This document shows, piece by piece, positions 55,838 to 64,000 of a stretch of DNA of 64,000 nucleotides. The stretch is taken from positions 186,001-250,000 of the forward strand of contig NZ_JDFF01000011.1 of NCBI RefSeq assembly GCF_000565015.1. The letters run 5' to 3'. The DNA is from Porphyromonas catoniae ATCC 51270 (GTDB taxonomy: Bacteria > Bacteroidota > Bacteroidia > Bacteroidales > Porphyromonadaceae). A program made the translations under genes and the position numbers. Position 1 is the stretch's first letter, and each line of letters begins with the position of its first letter. The notes under the pieces were generated by a model. That model did not search any database. It had not been told where the DNA came from and saw only the letters and a list, made by a program, of their open reading frames with translations.

Positions 55838-57532
55838 ATGAAGCTGAGTATCGACTTTCGCCCCATGCTCCTAGACCGTATCAAGGGCTACACCTCTCAG
55901 ACATTGTCACGAGACCTGATGGCTGGGCTTATCGTGGGTATTGTGGCACTGCCCATGGCAATCGCATTCGCCATAGCTAGTGGCGTTTCCCCCGAGGTTG
56001 GGCTCATCACAGCTGTAATCGGGGGCTTCCTTGTTGCTGCCCTAGGGGGTAGCTCGGTACAGATAGGGGGTCCAACGGGAGCGTTCATCATCATCGTCCT
56101 AGGTATCATCGGAGAGTATGGGATGAGTGGACTCCTTTTGGCTACACTCATGGCTGGAATACTCCTTGTACTCATGGGGGTACTGGGGCTAGGTTCACTG
56201 ATTAAGTTCATCCCCTACCCCATTATCCTAGGCTTTACCGCTGGGATCGCTGTCACGATCTTCACGACACAGGTCAATGACCTCTTCGGGCTGGGGCTAA
56301 CAGCCTTACCCAAGGAATTTATCCCGAAGTGGGGCGTACTCCTCTCTTCACTTGGTAAGACACATTGGCTAACGCTCGCCATCGGAGTGGGAAGCGTCAT
56401 CATTATACAACTAACCCCAAAAGTCACGAAGGTAATCCCAGGCTCACTAGTGGCCATCATCCTCATGACACTCCTCGGCTATGGGCTGAAGACTTGGGGA
56501 GGCATCACCGAACTAACGACGATCGGTGACCGCTACCAAATATCTACCTCCCTCCCCTCTTTCGTCACACCAGAGCTCAGCTGGGAGGCAATCCAACGTT
56601 TGATTTCACCAGCCTTCACCATCGCCCTACTAGGGGCTATTGAGTCCCTGCTCTCCGCTAGTGTAGCTGACGGTGTCATCGGGGAGCGACATCGCTCAAA
56701 CACGGAGCTTATCGCACAGGGTGTGGCAAACATCGTTGTTCCGTTCGTCGGTGGTATCCCCGTGACAGGTGCAATCGCTCGTACGATGACTAACATCAAC
56801 AACGGCGGACGCACCCCCGTCGCTGGGATGGTACATGCCGTAGTGCTTCTCTTGATCTTCCTCTTCCTTATGCCCCTGACAGCCTACATCCCCATGGCGT
56901 GTCTAGCCGGCGTGCTTGTGGTCATCTCCTACAACATGAGTGGATGGAGGTCTGTACGTGCAGCACTGAAGGGGCCTCGTAGTGATGCAGCAGTCTTAGC
57001 TACGACCTTCCTCCTAACGGTACTCTTTGATCTAACCATAGCTATTGAGCTGGGTCTACTTCTCTCCATGCTTCTCTTCATGAGGCGGATGGTGGAGTCC
57101 ACCAAGATACTTGTCTCTCGTAAGGAGCTAGCCCTACACGCACATGGTGATGATGGGCATCACGGAGCACAGGAGGTCCTTACCCTACCTGATGGGGTCG
57201 AGGTCTATGAGATTGACGGACCCTTCTTCTTTGGTATCGCCAACCGCTTTGAGGAAATAGTCTCCGCAACAGGAGACCGCCCGAAGGTACGCATCTTACG
57301 TATGCGCTTTGTCCCCTTCATGGACTCTACCGCTGTGCGAAATCTACATATACTGATTGAGACCTCACGCGCACAAGGGGTACAGCTTGTCCTATCAGGC
57401 GTCAATCCACGAGTGAGGGAAACCCTCATAGCTACAGATATAGTCGATCTCATTGGGGAACACTATATTTGCTCTGATATTCACCTCGCCCTCGAGGCTG
57501 CAGTATCCTACATAACGAGCAAGGAAGGATGA
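55838..57532 (+). CDS. SulP-family anion transporter with STAS domain
   Basis: 564 residues. A multi-span membrane domain opens with DLMAGLIVGIVALPMAIAFAIASGVSPEVGLITAVIGGFLVAALGGSSVQIGGPTGAFIIIV (about 27-87), the SulP signature. Further segments include VVPFVGGIPVTGAIARTMTNINNGGRTPVAGMVHA. The C-terminal about 120 residues form a cytoplasmic STAS domain (VEVYEIDGPFFFGIANRFEEIV...VRILRMRFVPFMDSTAVRNLHILI). SulP proteins move sulfate, bicarbonate or related anions across the inner membrane; the ion is not deducible. Its stop overlaps the dusB start (ATGA), so the two are translationally coupled. Confidence 0.94.
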   Translation: MKLSIDFRPMLLDRIKGYTSQTLSRDLMAGLIVGIVALPMAIAFAIASGVSPEVGLITAVIGGFLVAALGGSSVQIGGPTGAFIIIVLGIIGEYGMSGLLLATLMAGILLVLMGVLGLGSLIKFIPYPIILGFTAGIAVTIFTTQVNDLFGLGLTALPKEFIPKWGVLLSSLGKTHWLTLAIGVGSVIIIQLTPKVTKVIPGSLVAIILMTLLGYGLKTWGGITELTTIGDRYQISTSLPSFVTPELSWEAIQRLISPAFTIALLGAIESLLSASVADGVIGERHRSNTELIAQGVANIVVPFVGGIPVTGAIARTMTNINNGGRTPVAGMVHAVVLLLIFLFLMPLTAYIPMACLAGVLVVISYNMSGWRSVRAALKGPRSDAAVLATTFLLTVLFDLTIAIELGLLLSMLLFMRRMVESTKILVSRKELALHAHGDDGHHGAQEVLTLPDGVEVYEIDGPFFFGIANRFEEIVSATGDRPKVRILRMRFVPFMDSTAVRNLHILIETSRAQGVQLVLSGVNPRVRETLIATDIVDLIGEHYICSDIHLALEAAVSYITSKEG

Positions 57533-58530
57533 AGATAGGTAAGATCGAGACTGGAGCAGAGCCACTACTACTCGCCCCCATGGAGGATGTGACGGATGTG
57601 GCTTTTCGTCTCCTATGCAAGCGGTTTGGCGCAGATCTTGTCTATACCGAATTTCTAAGTGCAGATGCCCTCATACGTCAGGTAGCAGGTACGACACGTA
57701 AGCTGACCATTGATCCTGAAGAGCGTCCCGTAGCCATACAGATCTATGGCCGTGAAGTTGAGCCAATGGTGGAGGCAGCACGTATCGCAGAGGCTGCAGG
57801 GCCTGAGCTACTAGACCTGAACTTTGGTTGCCCCGTGAAGCGTGTCGCAGGCAAGGGTGCAGGTAGCGGGATGCTACGTTGCCCAGATCTGATGCTTCGT
57901 ATTGTTTCTGAGGTCGTCAAAGCTGTAAAAATCCCAGTGACCGTAAAGACCCGCCTCGGCTGGGACAACGAGAGTAAGATCATCGTTGAGCTAGCAGAGG
58001 CCCTGCAGGACTGTGGTATCCAAGCCCTCACCATCCATGGGCGTACCCGAGCGCAGATGTACACAGGCTCAGCAGACTGGAGCCTCATAGGAGCGGTGAA
58101 GAATAACCCCAGGATGCATATCCCAATCATTGGGAATGGGGATATCACCTCAGGGGAAGAAGTCCGCAGAGCTTTCAATGATTATGGCGTGGACGCTGTG
58201 ATGATAGGTCGTGCCACAATTGGGCAACCCTGGGTCTTCGAGCAGATGAAGCATTACCTAAAGACTGGGGAGCAATTACCCCCACGTGAGAAGACCTTCT
58301 ATGTAGATATCCTACGCGAACTCGTAGACAACAATATCCGTAAACTTGACGAACGTCGTGGTATCCTCCACAGCCGACGACACATAGCAGCTAGCCCAAT
58401 CTTCAAGGGCATCGACCACTTCCGTCCCGTGCGTATCGCCATGCTCCAGGCCTCAACTCGTGAGGCACTCTTCGCCGAGATCGCCCGAGCAGAAGCTATG
58501 CTCCTCGCCTCTGAAGCACAGGGGGCATAG
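57529..58530 (+). CDS. dusB: tRNA-dihydrouridine synthase, DusB type
   Basis: 333 residues. FMN-binding and catalytic segments: LLLAPMEDVTDVAFRLLCKRFGADLVYTEFLSADALIRQ (about 12-50), LNFGCPVKRVAGKGAGSGMLRCPDL with the catalytic Cys in GCPVK, TVKTRLGWDN, LTIHGRTRAQMYTGSADW, IPIIGNGDITSGEEVRRAF and VDAVMIGRATIGQPWVF. It reduces uridines in tRNA using NADPH. It overlaps the SulP gene by 4 bp and is followed by a lipoprotein gene. Confidence 0.95.
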   Translation: MKIGKIETGAEPLLLAPMEDVTDVAFRLLCKRFGADLVYTEFLSADALIRQVAGTTRKLTIDPEERPVAIQIYGREVEPMVEAARIAEAAGPELLDLNFGCPVKRVAGKGAGSGMLRCPDLMLRIVSEVVKAVKIPVTVKTRLGWDNESKIIVELAEALQDCGIQALTIHGRTRAQMYTGSADWSLIGAVKNNPRMHIPIIGNGDITSGEEVRRAFNDYGVDAVMIGRATIGQPWVFEQMKHYLKTGEQLPPREKTFYVDILRELVDNNIRKLDERRGILHSRRHIAASPIFKGIDHFRPVRIAMLQASTREALFAEIARAEAMLLASEAQGA

Positions 58531-58573
58531 CCCTCAATTCATACCCATTCCCTCTACTATCCACCAACGCAAT

Positions 58574-59713
58574 ATGAAGACAAATCTCTCTCCTATCCTT
58601 GCGCTCCTCGCCGTGCTAACGCTTGTAGGTTGCAATCGGGGAGCACAAAATAGTTTCACCGCAGACGGTACGATCTCTGGCGCAGAGGGTCAAGTCCTTT
58701 ACCTAGAGGCAACCAGTGCTGATGAGCCAGCTCTCTTAGACTCTGTCACGCTCGGTAAGGATGGACGCTTCTCCTTCGAAGGTGAGGCACGCTCCTACCC
58801 TCTCTTCTTCCGCCTTAGGCTCGGAGAGGAGTTTATACCCTTTGCCGCAGACTCTTTGACCCATCTGAGTGTGACGGCCGATGGGAAGCACCTCTTTGCC
58901 TCCTATCGCTTCACCAAGGCTGAGCCTTACAACGAAGCGATACGTGAGATTAGCCATCTTCGTTGGGCCACGGATCAAAAGATCGAAGCCTTCGCAGACA
59001 CTTACCCTGAGCGTAGGATGACGATTCAGGAGGCACAACAACATATTGATTCGCTCAGTGCTGAGCTGAAAGAGGTGCTAACCTCTCGGTTCATCTATAA
59101 GGATCCCAAGAGCCCTGCTGCCTATTTCGCCCTCCTACAGACCTACAAGGGTGCAGATGCCTATTTCTCACTCACTGACCCTAGGGATGCTCGCACCTTC
59201 GCTGCCGTTGCTACCGCTTACGATACTTATTATCCCCAAGCTCCCTATACCGCACTGCTAAAGCAATACGCTCTGACCGCACTAGCCAACCAGCGGGCAA
59301 GCCAGCGTGCAGCCCACCCCGACTCTACCCTAGCATCGAAGCAGGTTATCGTAGACTACCCCGAGCTAAGCCTCAAGGATAAGTCTGGGAAGGTCGTATC
59401 GCTCACAGAGACAGCCTCCCGAGGCCCAGTCCTCTTGAGCTTCACCAGTTACTCCTCCGAGTGGTCACCAGCTCTCGTGGCACAGCTCCGAGCATTCCAC
59501 GAAGCACATCCCGAGATCACAATCTACGAGGTCTCGCTCGATCGAGATAGCTATTTCTGGAAGAATGCTACCCGCACCCTCCCCTGGATCAGCGTCAATG
59601 ATCCCGAGGGTACGAGTATCACAACATACAATGTACAACAACTACCTTCCTTCTTCTCTATCCGAGGGAGCGAACTCAAAAGGCTTACCTCGCCTCAGGA
59701 TATGACAAAGTAA
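58574..59713 (+). CDS. Thioredoxin-fold lipoprotein without a CxxC active site
   Basis: 379 residues. I choose the ATG at 58574, because it opens a lipoprotein signal (MKTNLSPILALLAVLTLVGC, Cys 20); upstream in-frame starts would overlap dusB and add no signal. The N-terminal half resembles the DUF4369 beta-domain (TISGAEGQVLYLEATSADEPALLDSVTLGKDGRFSFEG). The C-terminal part has the TlpA/AhpC-type fold (LSLKDKSGKVVSLTETASRGPVLLSFTSYSSEWSPALVAQLRAFHEAHPEITIYEVSLDRDSYFWKNATRTLPWISV). In place of the WCxxC motif the sequence is YSSEWSPAL, so a thiol-redox function is unlikely. It lies between dusB and mltG on the same strand. Confidence 0.85.
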   Translation: MKTNLSPILALLAVLTLVGCNRGAQNSFTADGTISGAEGQVLYLEATSADEPALLDSVTLGKDGRFSFEGEARSYPLFFRLRLGEEFIPFAADSLTHLSVTADGKHLFASYRFTKAEPYNEAIREISHLRWATDQKIEAFADTYPERRMTIQEAQQHIDSLSAELKEVLTSRFIYKDPKSPAAYFALLQTYKGADAYFSLTDPRDARTFAAVATAYDTYYPQAPYTALLKQYALTALANQRASQRAAHPDSTLASKQVIVDYPELSLKDKSGKVVSLTETASRGPVLLSFTSYSSEWSPALVAQLRAFHEAHPEITIYEVSLDRDSYFWKNATRTLPWISVNDPEGTSITTYNVQQLPSFFSIRGSELKRLTSPQDMTK

Positions 59714-59723
59714 GTTTACCCCT

Positions 59724-60836
59724 ATGAGCAAGCACTCCGTCGCCCACTACCAGCGAATCAATGGTGGTCGCATCCTCCCTTCACGAAAGAAGCGTTCCTC
59801 TAAGCTCCGTCGGGGCATCCTCCATTGTCTCTCCATTCTTTTCGTCCTCTGCCTACTTGCTCTCGTGGCAGGAGGAGCCTTCCTCTACCTCACTCCAGCG
59901 GGACGGGTAGACCGAGGGACGACCTACATACTCGTCTCTCCTGGGGCTAAGTACAAAGATGTCGAGCAACAACTGCAAAACAAGCTCTGGCTTCGCTTCC
60001 CCTCCGCCTTCCGTTACCTAGCTCAATGGAAGGGGCTTACCTCTGCACCCCTACGCTCTGGTCGCTATGCTATCCCCCGAGGAGCTACGATGCCCGAGGT
60101 CATCGAGATCCTCCAGACAGCGGAGCAAGTTCCCCTCACCATTACCCCCACAGCCCTAAGGACAGAGGACGAACTCATTACCTTCCTCACCTCTAATCTT
60201 TGGCTTCGTGCTGATTCACTCCGTACTCTACTTCGTGACTCGAGCTTCATGGCACGCTATGGGGCGACCTCTGAGACCTTCCGAGCCGAGGTGTTACGCC
60301 AGCCCTTCACCATCGCTTGGGATGCAACGGGGAAGACGCTCCTAGACAGCCTACATAGTGGATACCTACGCTTCTGGAAGGGGGCTCGCACCGACCAGGC
60401 ACAGCGACTAGGCCTGACTCCTCTTCAGGTGACCACTCTGGCCTCCATCGTAGAGAGCGAGTCTGCCAAACCCGACGAATACCGCCGCATCGCAGGGCTG
60501 TATCTGAACAGACTACGTAAGGACATGCGTCTGCAGTCTGACCCCACAGTGAAGTTTGCTCTCGGAGACTTCTCCCTGCGCCGGATCAAGGGGGAGCACC
60601 TCTCGGTCTCCTCGCCTTACAATACCTACCTTGTCACGGGGCTTCCCCCTGCCCCGATTGTCCTGCCCCGCACATCGACCATCGATAGTGTGCTTCGTGC
60701 CGAGGAGCATGACTATCTATATATGTGCGCGCGTGAGGACTTCTCTGGCTACCATAGCTTTGCAGCTGACTACGCCACACACCTCTCCAATGCTCGTCGC
60801 TACCAGCAGGAGCTTGACAAAAGAGGCGTAAACTAA
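59724..60836 (+). CDS. mltG: Endolytic transglycosylase MltG
   Basis: 370 residues with one N-terminal membrane segment (LSILFVLCLLALVAGGAFLYL, about 35-55). LysM-like and YceG domains follow. Family signature: LTPLQVTTLASIVESESAKPDEYRRIAGLYLNRLRKDMRLQSDPTVKFALG, with the catalytic Glu in IVESE, and YNTYLVTGLPPAPI. MltG cleaves nascent glycan strands and so sets peptidoglycan chain length at the inner membrane. It is the last gene of the SulP-dusB-lipoprotein-mltG run; a hairpin follows. Confidence 0.95.
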   Translation: MSKHSVAHYQRINGGRILPSRKKRSSKLRRGILHCLSILFVLCLLALVAGGAFLYLTPAGRVDRGTTYILVSPGAKYKDVEQQLQNKLWLRFPSAFRYLAQWKGLTSAPLRSGRYAIPRGATMPEVIEILQTAEQVPLTITPTALRTEDELITFLTSNLWLRADSLRTLLRDSSFMARYGATSETFRAEVLRQPFTIAWDATGKTLLDSLHSGYLRFWKGARTDQAQRLGLTPLQVTTLASIVESESAKPDEYRRIAGLYLNRLRKDMRLQSDPTVKFALGDFSLRRIKGEHLSVSSPYNTYLVTGLPPAPIVLPRTSTIDSVLRAEEHDYLYMCAREDFSGYHSFAADYATHLSNARRYQQELDKRGVN

Positions 60837-60863
60837 ACCAACAAGGAAAAATAAGAAATCGAA

Positions 60864-60900
60864 AGTGAGCTGTGCCAAGGGTACAGCTCACTCGGTTCTT
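60864..60900 (+). terminator. Probable terminator after mltG
   Basis: 10-bp stem (60864-60873 with 60883-60892) followed by CGGTTCTTC. T-run is weak, so confidence is moderate. Confidence 0.6.
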
Positions 60901-60971
60901 CTCCCCACCTTCCGCTTCCCCCTCCTAGATGGACTAGTCGCTCTAGCATCCCTAGTTGCCTTCGTCCTAAT

Positions 60972-61078
60972 TCCCTCCAACAGGCACTGAGGGAACCTCT
61001 CTAGAGGCATCCTCGTAACCTCCCCCGAGGTATCGGGGATACCTCCTCCGAGGTTTCCTCGGCACCTCGTAAGCCCTT
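60972..61078. repeat. Second 23-bp ladder of CCTC/GAGG palindromes
   Basis: Units start at 60972, 60995, 61018 and 61041, with a partial ACCTC at 61064: the same 23-bp step as the pentameric arrays but an unrelated sequence. The cores are TCCCTC..GAGGGA, ACCTCTCTAGAGGC, ACCTCCCCCGAGGT and ACCTCCTCCGAGGT. The ladder lies just upstream of the promoter box of the tcdA operon. Confidence 0.75.
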
Positions 61079-61087
61079 TTTATGCGC

Positions 61088-61095
61088 TATATTTG
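61088..61095 (+). promoter_or_regulatory. -7 promoter box of the tcdA-lolD operon
   Basis: TATATTTG, a TAnnTTTG match only 20 bp before the start codon, right after the second 23-bp ladder. Confidence 0.55.
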
Positions 61096-61114
61096 TAGAT
61101 GGTAAAGATTACTC

Positions 61115-61858
61115 ATGACTGATAACAAGACTTGGACCGAGCGCTCTCGCCTGCTATGGGGAGATGAGCGCATAGATGAACTCTCTAAAGCTCACGTCCT
61201 ACTCGTAGGGCTAGGGGGCGTAGGGGGTATGACAGCTGAGCTCCTCGTACGAGGCGGCATTGGTAGGCTCACGATTGTAGACGCAGACACCATACAGCCG
61301 TCAAACATCAATCGCCAGCTCGTCGCCACCCACAGCCACATCGGCGAGCCAAAGGCACAGGTACTTGCTACGCGCCTCCTAGACATCAATCCTCAGCTCC
61401 AGCTCGAGGTCATCCAGGACTTCCTGAAAGATGAAAACATGGTGGAACTTCTAGACCGCCACGCCTATGACTTCGTGGTTGATGCCATTGATTCCCTGAG
61501 TCCGAAGGTATATCTCATAGCCCTCTGCAAGCAACGAGGTCTCGCCATCGTCAGTTCTATGGGCGCAGGGGCGAAGAGCGATCCCACTCAGATTCATCAG
61601 AGCGATCTCTCCAAGAGCTACAACTGCGCTCTGGCTCGATCCCTTCGCAAACGCCTCCGTAAGCTAGGCATTACCCGTGGTGTACCCGTTGTTTTCTCCT
61701 CCGAGCTTCCCGATGAAGAGGCCGTGATAGAGATACAGGGCGAGCAGTGTAAGCGATCCACTGCTGGCACCATCTCCTATATGCCCGCACTCTTTGGCTG
61801 TCAGCTAGCGGCTTACGTCCTACGCCACCTCACTCTCACCCCCAAGCAAGGGGCTTAA
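61115..61858 (+). CDS. tcdA: tRNA threonylcarbamoyladenosine dehydratase (TcdA/CsdL)
   Basis: 247 residues. An E1-like ThiF fold with nucleotide-binding VLLVGLGGVGGMTAELLVRGGIGRLTIVDADTIQPSNINRQLVAT (about 29-72), DFVVDAIDSLSPKVYLIALCKQRG, and the TcdA-type C-terminus (VFSSELPDEEAVIE...GTISYMPALFGCQLAAYVLRHL). It cyclises t6A to ct6A in tRNA with ATP. It is followed 3 bp later by lolD, so the genes are co-transcribed. Confidence 0.93.
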   Translation: MTDNKTWTERSRLLWGDERIDELSKAHVLLVGLGGVGGMTAELLVRGGIGRLTIVDADTIQPSNINRQLVATHSHIGEPKAQVLATRLLDINPQLQLEVIQDFLKDENMVELLDRHAYDFVVDAIDSLSPKVYLIALCKQRGLAIVSSMGAGAKSDPTQIHQSDLSKSYNCALARSLRKRLRKLGITRGVPVVFSSELPDEEAVIEIQGEQCKRSTAGTISYMPALFGCQLAAYVLRHLTLTPKQGA

Positions 61859-61861
61859 CCT

Positions 61862-62548
61862 ATGATTATACAAGCGACCAATATCCATAAGAGCTTCGGA
61901 AGTCTCGAGGTGCTCAAAGGTATCGACCTCACCGTAGAGGCTGGGGAGATTATCTCCATCGTCGGGGCAAGCGGTGCAGGGAAAACTACCCTCCTACAGA
62001 TCCTCGGCACACTAGAGCAAGCAGATAAGGGAGCCACCCTCACCATCGCAGGTGAGGAGGTGACACGCCTCGGCACACGTGCCACGGCTGAGCTTCGTAA
62101 CCGCAAGATTGGGTTCATCTTCCAGGCACATCAGTTACTACCAGAGTTCACAGCCCTAGAGAACGTTATGCTCCCCGCCCTCATCCTCGGTACGAGCAGA
62201 GCAAAGGCTCGGGAGCGTGCCTCGGCTCTACTGGCACGCCTCGGGCTGAGCGAACGAGCAGAGCATAAGCCCTCAGAGCTATCAGGGGGCGAAAGCCAGC
62301 GGGTAGCTGTTGCTCGAGCTCTGGTGAATGAGCCTGCGGTGATCTTCGCAGACGAGCCCTCAGGGAGCCTCGACACCGCAAACAAAGAGAGCCTACATCA
62401 GCTCTTCTTTGACCTAAGGCAGGAGCTCGGGCAGACCTTCGTCATCGTCACACACGATCCCGTCTTCGCCTCACGAGCCGACCGAATGATTGTGCTGAAA
62501 GATGGACAGATTGAGCGCACGGAGGTTCACCCCCCAACTCAGGGTTAA
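61862..62548 (+). CDS. lolD: Lipoprotein-releasing ABC transporter ATPase LolD
   Basis: 228 residues. Walker [19 protein letters not shown] (about 37-54), Q-loop region [24 protein letters not shown] typical of LolD/MacB, signature [16 protein letters not shown], Walker [13 protein letters not shown], and switch VIVTHDP. LolD powers release of lipoproteins from the inner membrane by LolCE, consistent with the many lipoproteins encoded nearby. The membrane subunits are not in this window. It sits between tcdA and the ComEA-like gene. Confidence 0.9.
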   Translation: MIIQATNIHKSFGSLEVLKGIDLTVEAGEIISIVGASGAGKTTLLQILGTLEQADKGATLTIAGEEVTRLGTRATAELRNRKIGFIFQAHQLLPEFTALENVMLPALILGTSRAKARERASALLARLGLSERAEHKPSELSGGESQRVAVARALVNEPAVIFADEPSGSLDTANKESLHQLFFDLRQELGQTFVIVTHDPVFASRADRMIVLKDGQIERTEVHPPTQG

Positions 62549-62575
62549 CCCATCCTCAACCATCATCCCCTTATC

Positions 62576-63256
62576 ATGCGACAGACTGACCCATCTCTAG
62601 GACGAGCCGAACGGAAGGTGCTTATCCTGTTAGCACTGGTACTCACCTCCGCCCTTGCCCTCTATGCCTTGACCACTCGAGATCAACCCAAGGGAAAAGA
62701 GGAGGTAGCTACCTCCTCTACCATCGCACAAGCTCCACAGAGTGGCAAGACAGGGCATCGAGACACTCTCATCACCGACGAGCATTACATAGGCCCCGTG
62801 GACAAAGGGAGACAGGTGGAGAAGTTCCGTCGCTATGTCTCCCTAGACCTCAATACTGTGGACTCACTGACGCTCCTTCGTGTGCCGGGTATTGGCCCCT
62901 CGTTTGCTCACCGCATCCTCTCCCTCAGACAGCGACTCGGAGGCTACTATACGGTACTACAGCTTCAGGAGGTTTATGGGATGAATGAGGAGAAATTCCT
63001 CGAGCTCAGACCATGGTTCACAATCAAGACAATGCCCATAGTACATAGGCTCTCAGAGCTTCGGGCAGACTCCCTACCTTGGCACCCTTACCTACGTCGA
63101 GAGACCATGCGTACTCTTAGGCAAATGGTGCTAAGGCATGGGCGTAAGCTCTCCTGGAGACTCCTTCGTAGCGAGGGAACCTTCACCCGAGATGATAGCA
63201 TACGTCTTTCCCCCTACTTCACCGATGCCCTCAGCCCCAGAGATACGCTTCCCTAA
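62576..63256 (+). CDS. ComEA-like helix-hairpin-helix membrane protein
   Basis: 226 residues. One N-terminal membrane segment (VLILLALVLTSALALYALTT, about 15-34) is followed by a polar linker, then helix-hairpin-helix motifs: LDLNTVDSLTLLRVPGIGPSFAHRILSLRQRLGGYYTVLQLQEVYGMNEEKFLELRPWF (about 92-152). ComEA-type proteins bind double-stranded DNA, in competent bacteria during uptake; in Bacteroidota the role is uncertain. The C-terminal about 70 residues are Arg-rich and look like a degenerate second HhH module. It is the last gene of the tcdA-lolD run. Confidence 0.85.
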   Translation: MRQTDPSLGRAERKVLILLALVLTSALALYALTTRDQPKGKEEVATSSTIAQAPQSGKTGHRDTLITDEHYIGPVDKGRQVEKFRRYVSLDLNTVDSLTLLRVPGIGPSFAHRILSLRQRLGGYYTVLQLQEVYGMNEEKFLELRPWFTIKTMPIVHRLSELRADSLPWHPYLRRETMRTLRQMVLRHGRKLSWRLLRSEGTFTRDDSIRLSPYFTDALSPRDTLP

Positions 63257-63616
63257 AACGAGGCTAATGGAACTAAGGCATCTAGAGGGACAAGGAAATG
63301 TGAGGCAACTAAGAAGCAAGGCAGTGTAGCCCCAAACAACCAAGGAGCGGGAGACGCTCTCCTCTACCTAGGCTCAGCTTCACAGGCAACCACGCCTCAA
63401 TCTTCTCCCCTTGTAGTCTCCCTTTTTAGTCTAACCCTCATCACCATTTCCCGAGCCGCTACTTCTCCCCTTGCGGTACAGCCCAGAGCTCTCTTCCCTC
63501 TATCCTACCACCATCCCCTCTACACAGCTCGACACACCCTTCTCCTCCCACTCCGCCATTCTCTCCCCACAGTCTTCATAGACCCTTTACTATCCACGTT
63601 TCTTATTCCTCCACTT
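63257..63616. other. Intergenic stretch without a supported gene
   Basis: GC-balanced sequence with a short GAGCG/CGCTC hairpin near 63345 and a repeated CTTCTCCCCTTG motif (near 63400 and 63465). No promoter box or gene was recognised. Confidence 0.4.
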
Positions 63617-63799
63617 ATGTCTTATCGTCGTCCTCTCACCTACACACAGATGGTTATAATCGCAGTACTATGGTTGGCTCTGGTGATCTGGATACTGATT
63701 GGTTCAACAAGGCTTGATGGCCTGACCCTCCTTACCCTCCTAGCCTCCGGCGTACTCGTCTTCTACCCCATCATCAAGAGCTACCGCCAACGTAAGTAG
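63617..63799 (+). CDS. Small two-segment membrane protein, unknown function
   Basis: 60 residues with two hydrophobic segments (MVIIAVLWLALVIWILIG, about 12-29; LLTLLASGVLVFYPIIKSY, about 38-56) and basic ends (MSYRRP, YRQRK). The hydropathy pattern, its own ATG and a strong terminator 16 bp after the stop support a real gene. I do not recognise the family. Confidence 0.65.
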   Translation: MSYRRPLTYTQMVIIAVLWLALVIWILIGSTRLDGLTLLTLLASGVLVFYPIIKSYRQRK

Positions 63800-63815
63800 C
63801 AAGGGGATAAAACGT

Positions 63816-63858
63816 AGCGAAGCCATGACCCTGATGGGTCATGGCTTCGCTCTTTTAG
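63816..63858. terminator. Terminator between the small membrane protein and the DUF805-like gene
   Basis: 16-bp perfect stem (63816-63831 with 63836-63851), 4-nt loop, followed by TTTTAG. On the minus strand it is followed by GTTTTAT, so it may serve both convergent genes. Confidence 0.9.
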
Positions 63859-63882
63859 TCTTATGGTGACTCTTACTTCTGC

Positions 63883-64000
63883 TTAGAGTCCCTTAGGGTT
63901 AGGACCATAAGCGTTTTCTCCTGGCTGGCTATCCTGCACGAAGAAATAGAGCAGTACAAGTGCTCCAACAACAGGGACGAGGCATAGCAAGATGTAGTAC
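63883..64000 (-). CDS. DUF805-like membrane protein, C-terminal part
   Basis: Partial: the minus-strand frame enters from the right edge and stops at 63883-63885. The 38 visible residues are a hydrophobic segment (YYILLCLVPVVGALVLLYFFVQ) followed by DSQPGENAYGPNPKGL, the usual C-terminal tail of DUF805 proteins. These are small inner-membrane proteins of unknown function. The start lies outside the window. Confidence 0.82.
   Translation of the reverse strand, partial: YYILLCLVPVVGALVLLYFFVQDSQPGENAYGPNPKGL

Overview
The window looks like a chromosomal segment of a Bacteroidota bacterium of the Porphyromonas type. The evidence is three SusC/SusD outer-membrane import loci, many lipoproteins with a Cys lipobox, a Rho factor with the long Bacteroidota N-terminal extension, and TAnnTTTG-type -7 promoter boxes in place of E. 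coli-like promoters. The gene mix (tricorn-like protease, alpha-2-macroglobulin, M20 dipeptidase, DeoC, MazG-like, TcdA, LolD, DusB, MltG) also fits. Base composition is roughly balanced AT/GC. No species is assigned.

Layout. 1-2600: end of a SusC/SusD pair, closed by a strong terminator. 2600-11960: a five-gene import operon (SusC, SusD, HExxH zinc metallohydrolase lipoprotein, DUF4302-like lipoprotein, BACON-like lipoprotein). 12280-14280: a small membrane-associated protein and a DUF389 membrane protein. 14690-19650 (minus): a 2-oxo acid dehydrogenase operon, E1alpha-E1beta-E2-E3, in which the lipoyl domain sits on E3 and not on E2. 20330-23590: tricorn-like S41 protease. 23900-33010 (minus): a mucin/glycoprotein-type locus (SusC, SusD, discoidin-like lipoprotein, M60 peptidase). 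34120-40835: peroxiredoxin, then a very large alpha-2-macroglobulin-like protein on the minus strand. 41570-47740: dipeptidase, MTA/SAH-type deaminase and purine nucleoside phosphorylase; an AT-rich RloC-like ATPase/anticodon-nuclease candidate lies between the last two. 48300-52160: alpha-glucan phosphorylase, MazG-like pyrophosphohydrolase, deoxyribose-phosphate aldolase. 52850-55120 (minus): rho and a tRNA-Arg(TCT). 55840-60840: SulP transporter, DusB, thioredoxin-fold lipoprotein, MltG. 61110-63260: TcdA, LolD, a ComEA-like helix-hairpin-helix protein. The window ends with a small membrane protein and the 3' end of a DUF805-like gene.

The most striking non-coding signal is a family of eight intergenic arrays, each made of exactly five copies of a 15-19 bp palindrome (consensus ACGASTTACCATAASTCGT) at an exact 23-bp period, 107 bp core to core. 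They occur in co-directional, convergent and divergent gaps, so they are not simply promoters or terminators. Some have flanking boxes at fixed distances (24 bp and 42 bp), as expected for copies of a mobile, MITE-like element or of an organised protein-binding array. A second, sequence-unrelated palindrome ladder with the same 23-bp step lies at 60972-61078. The period recalls the 23-nt BrickBuilt MITEs of P. gingivalis (from memory), but the palindromic core with variable 8-bp spacers and the invariant copy number of five look different.
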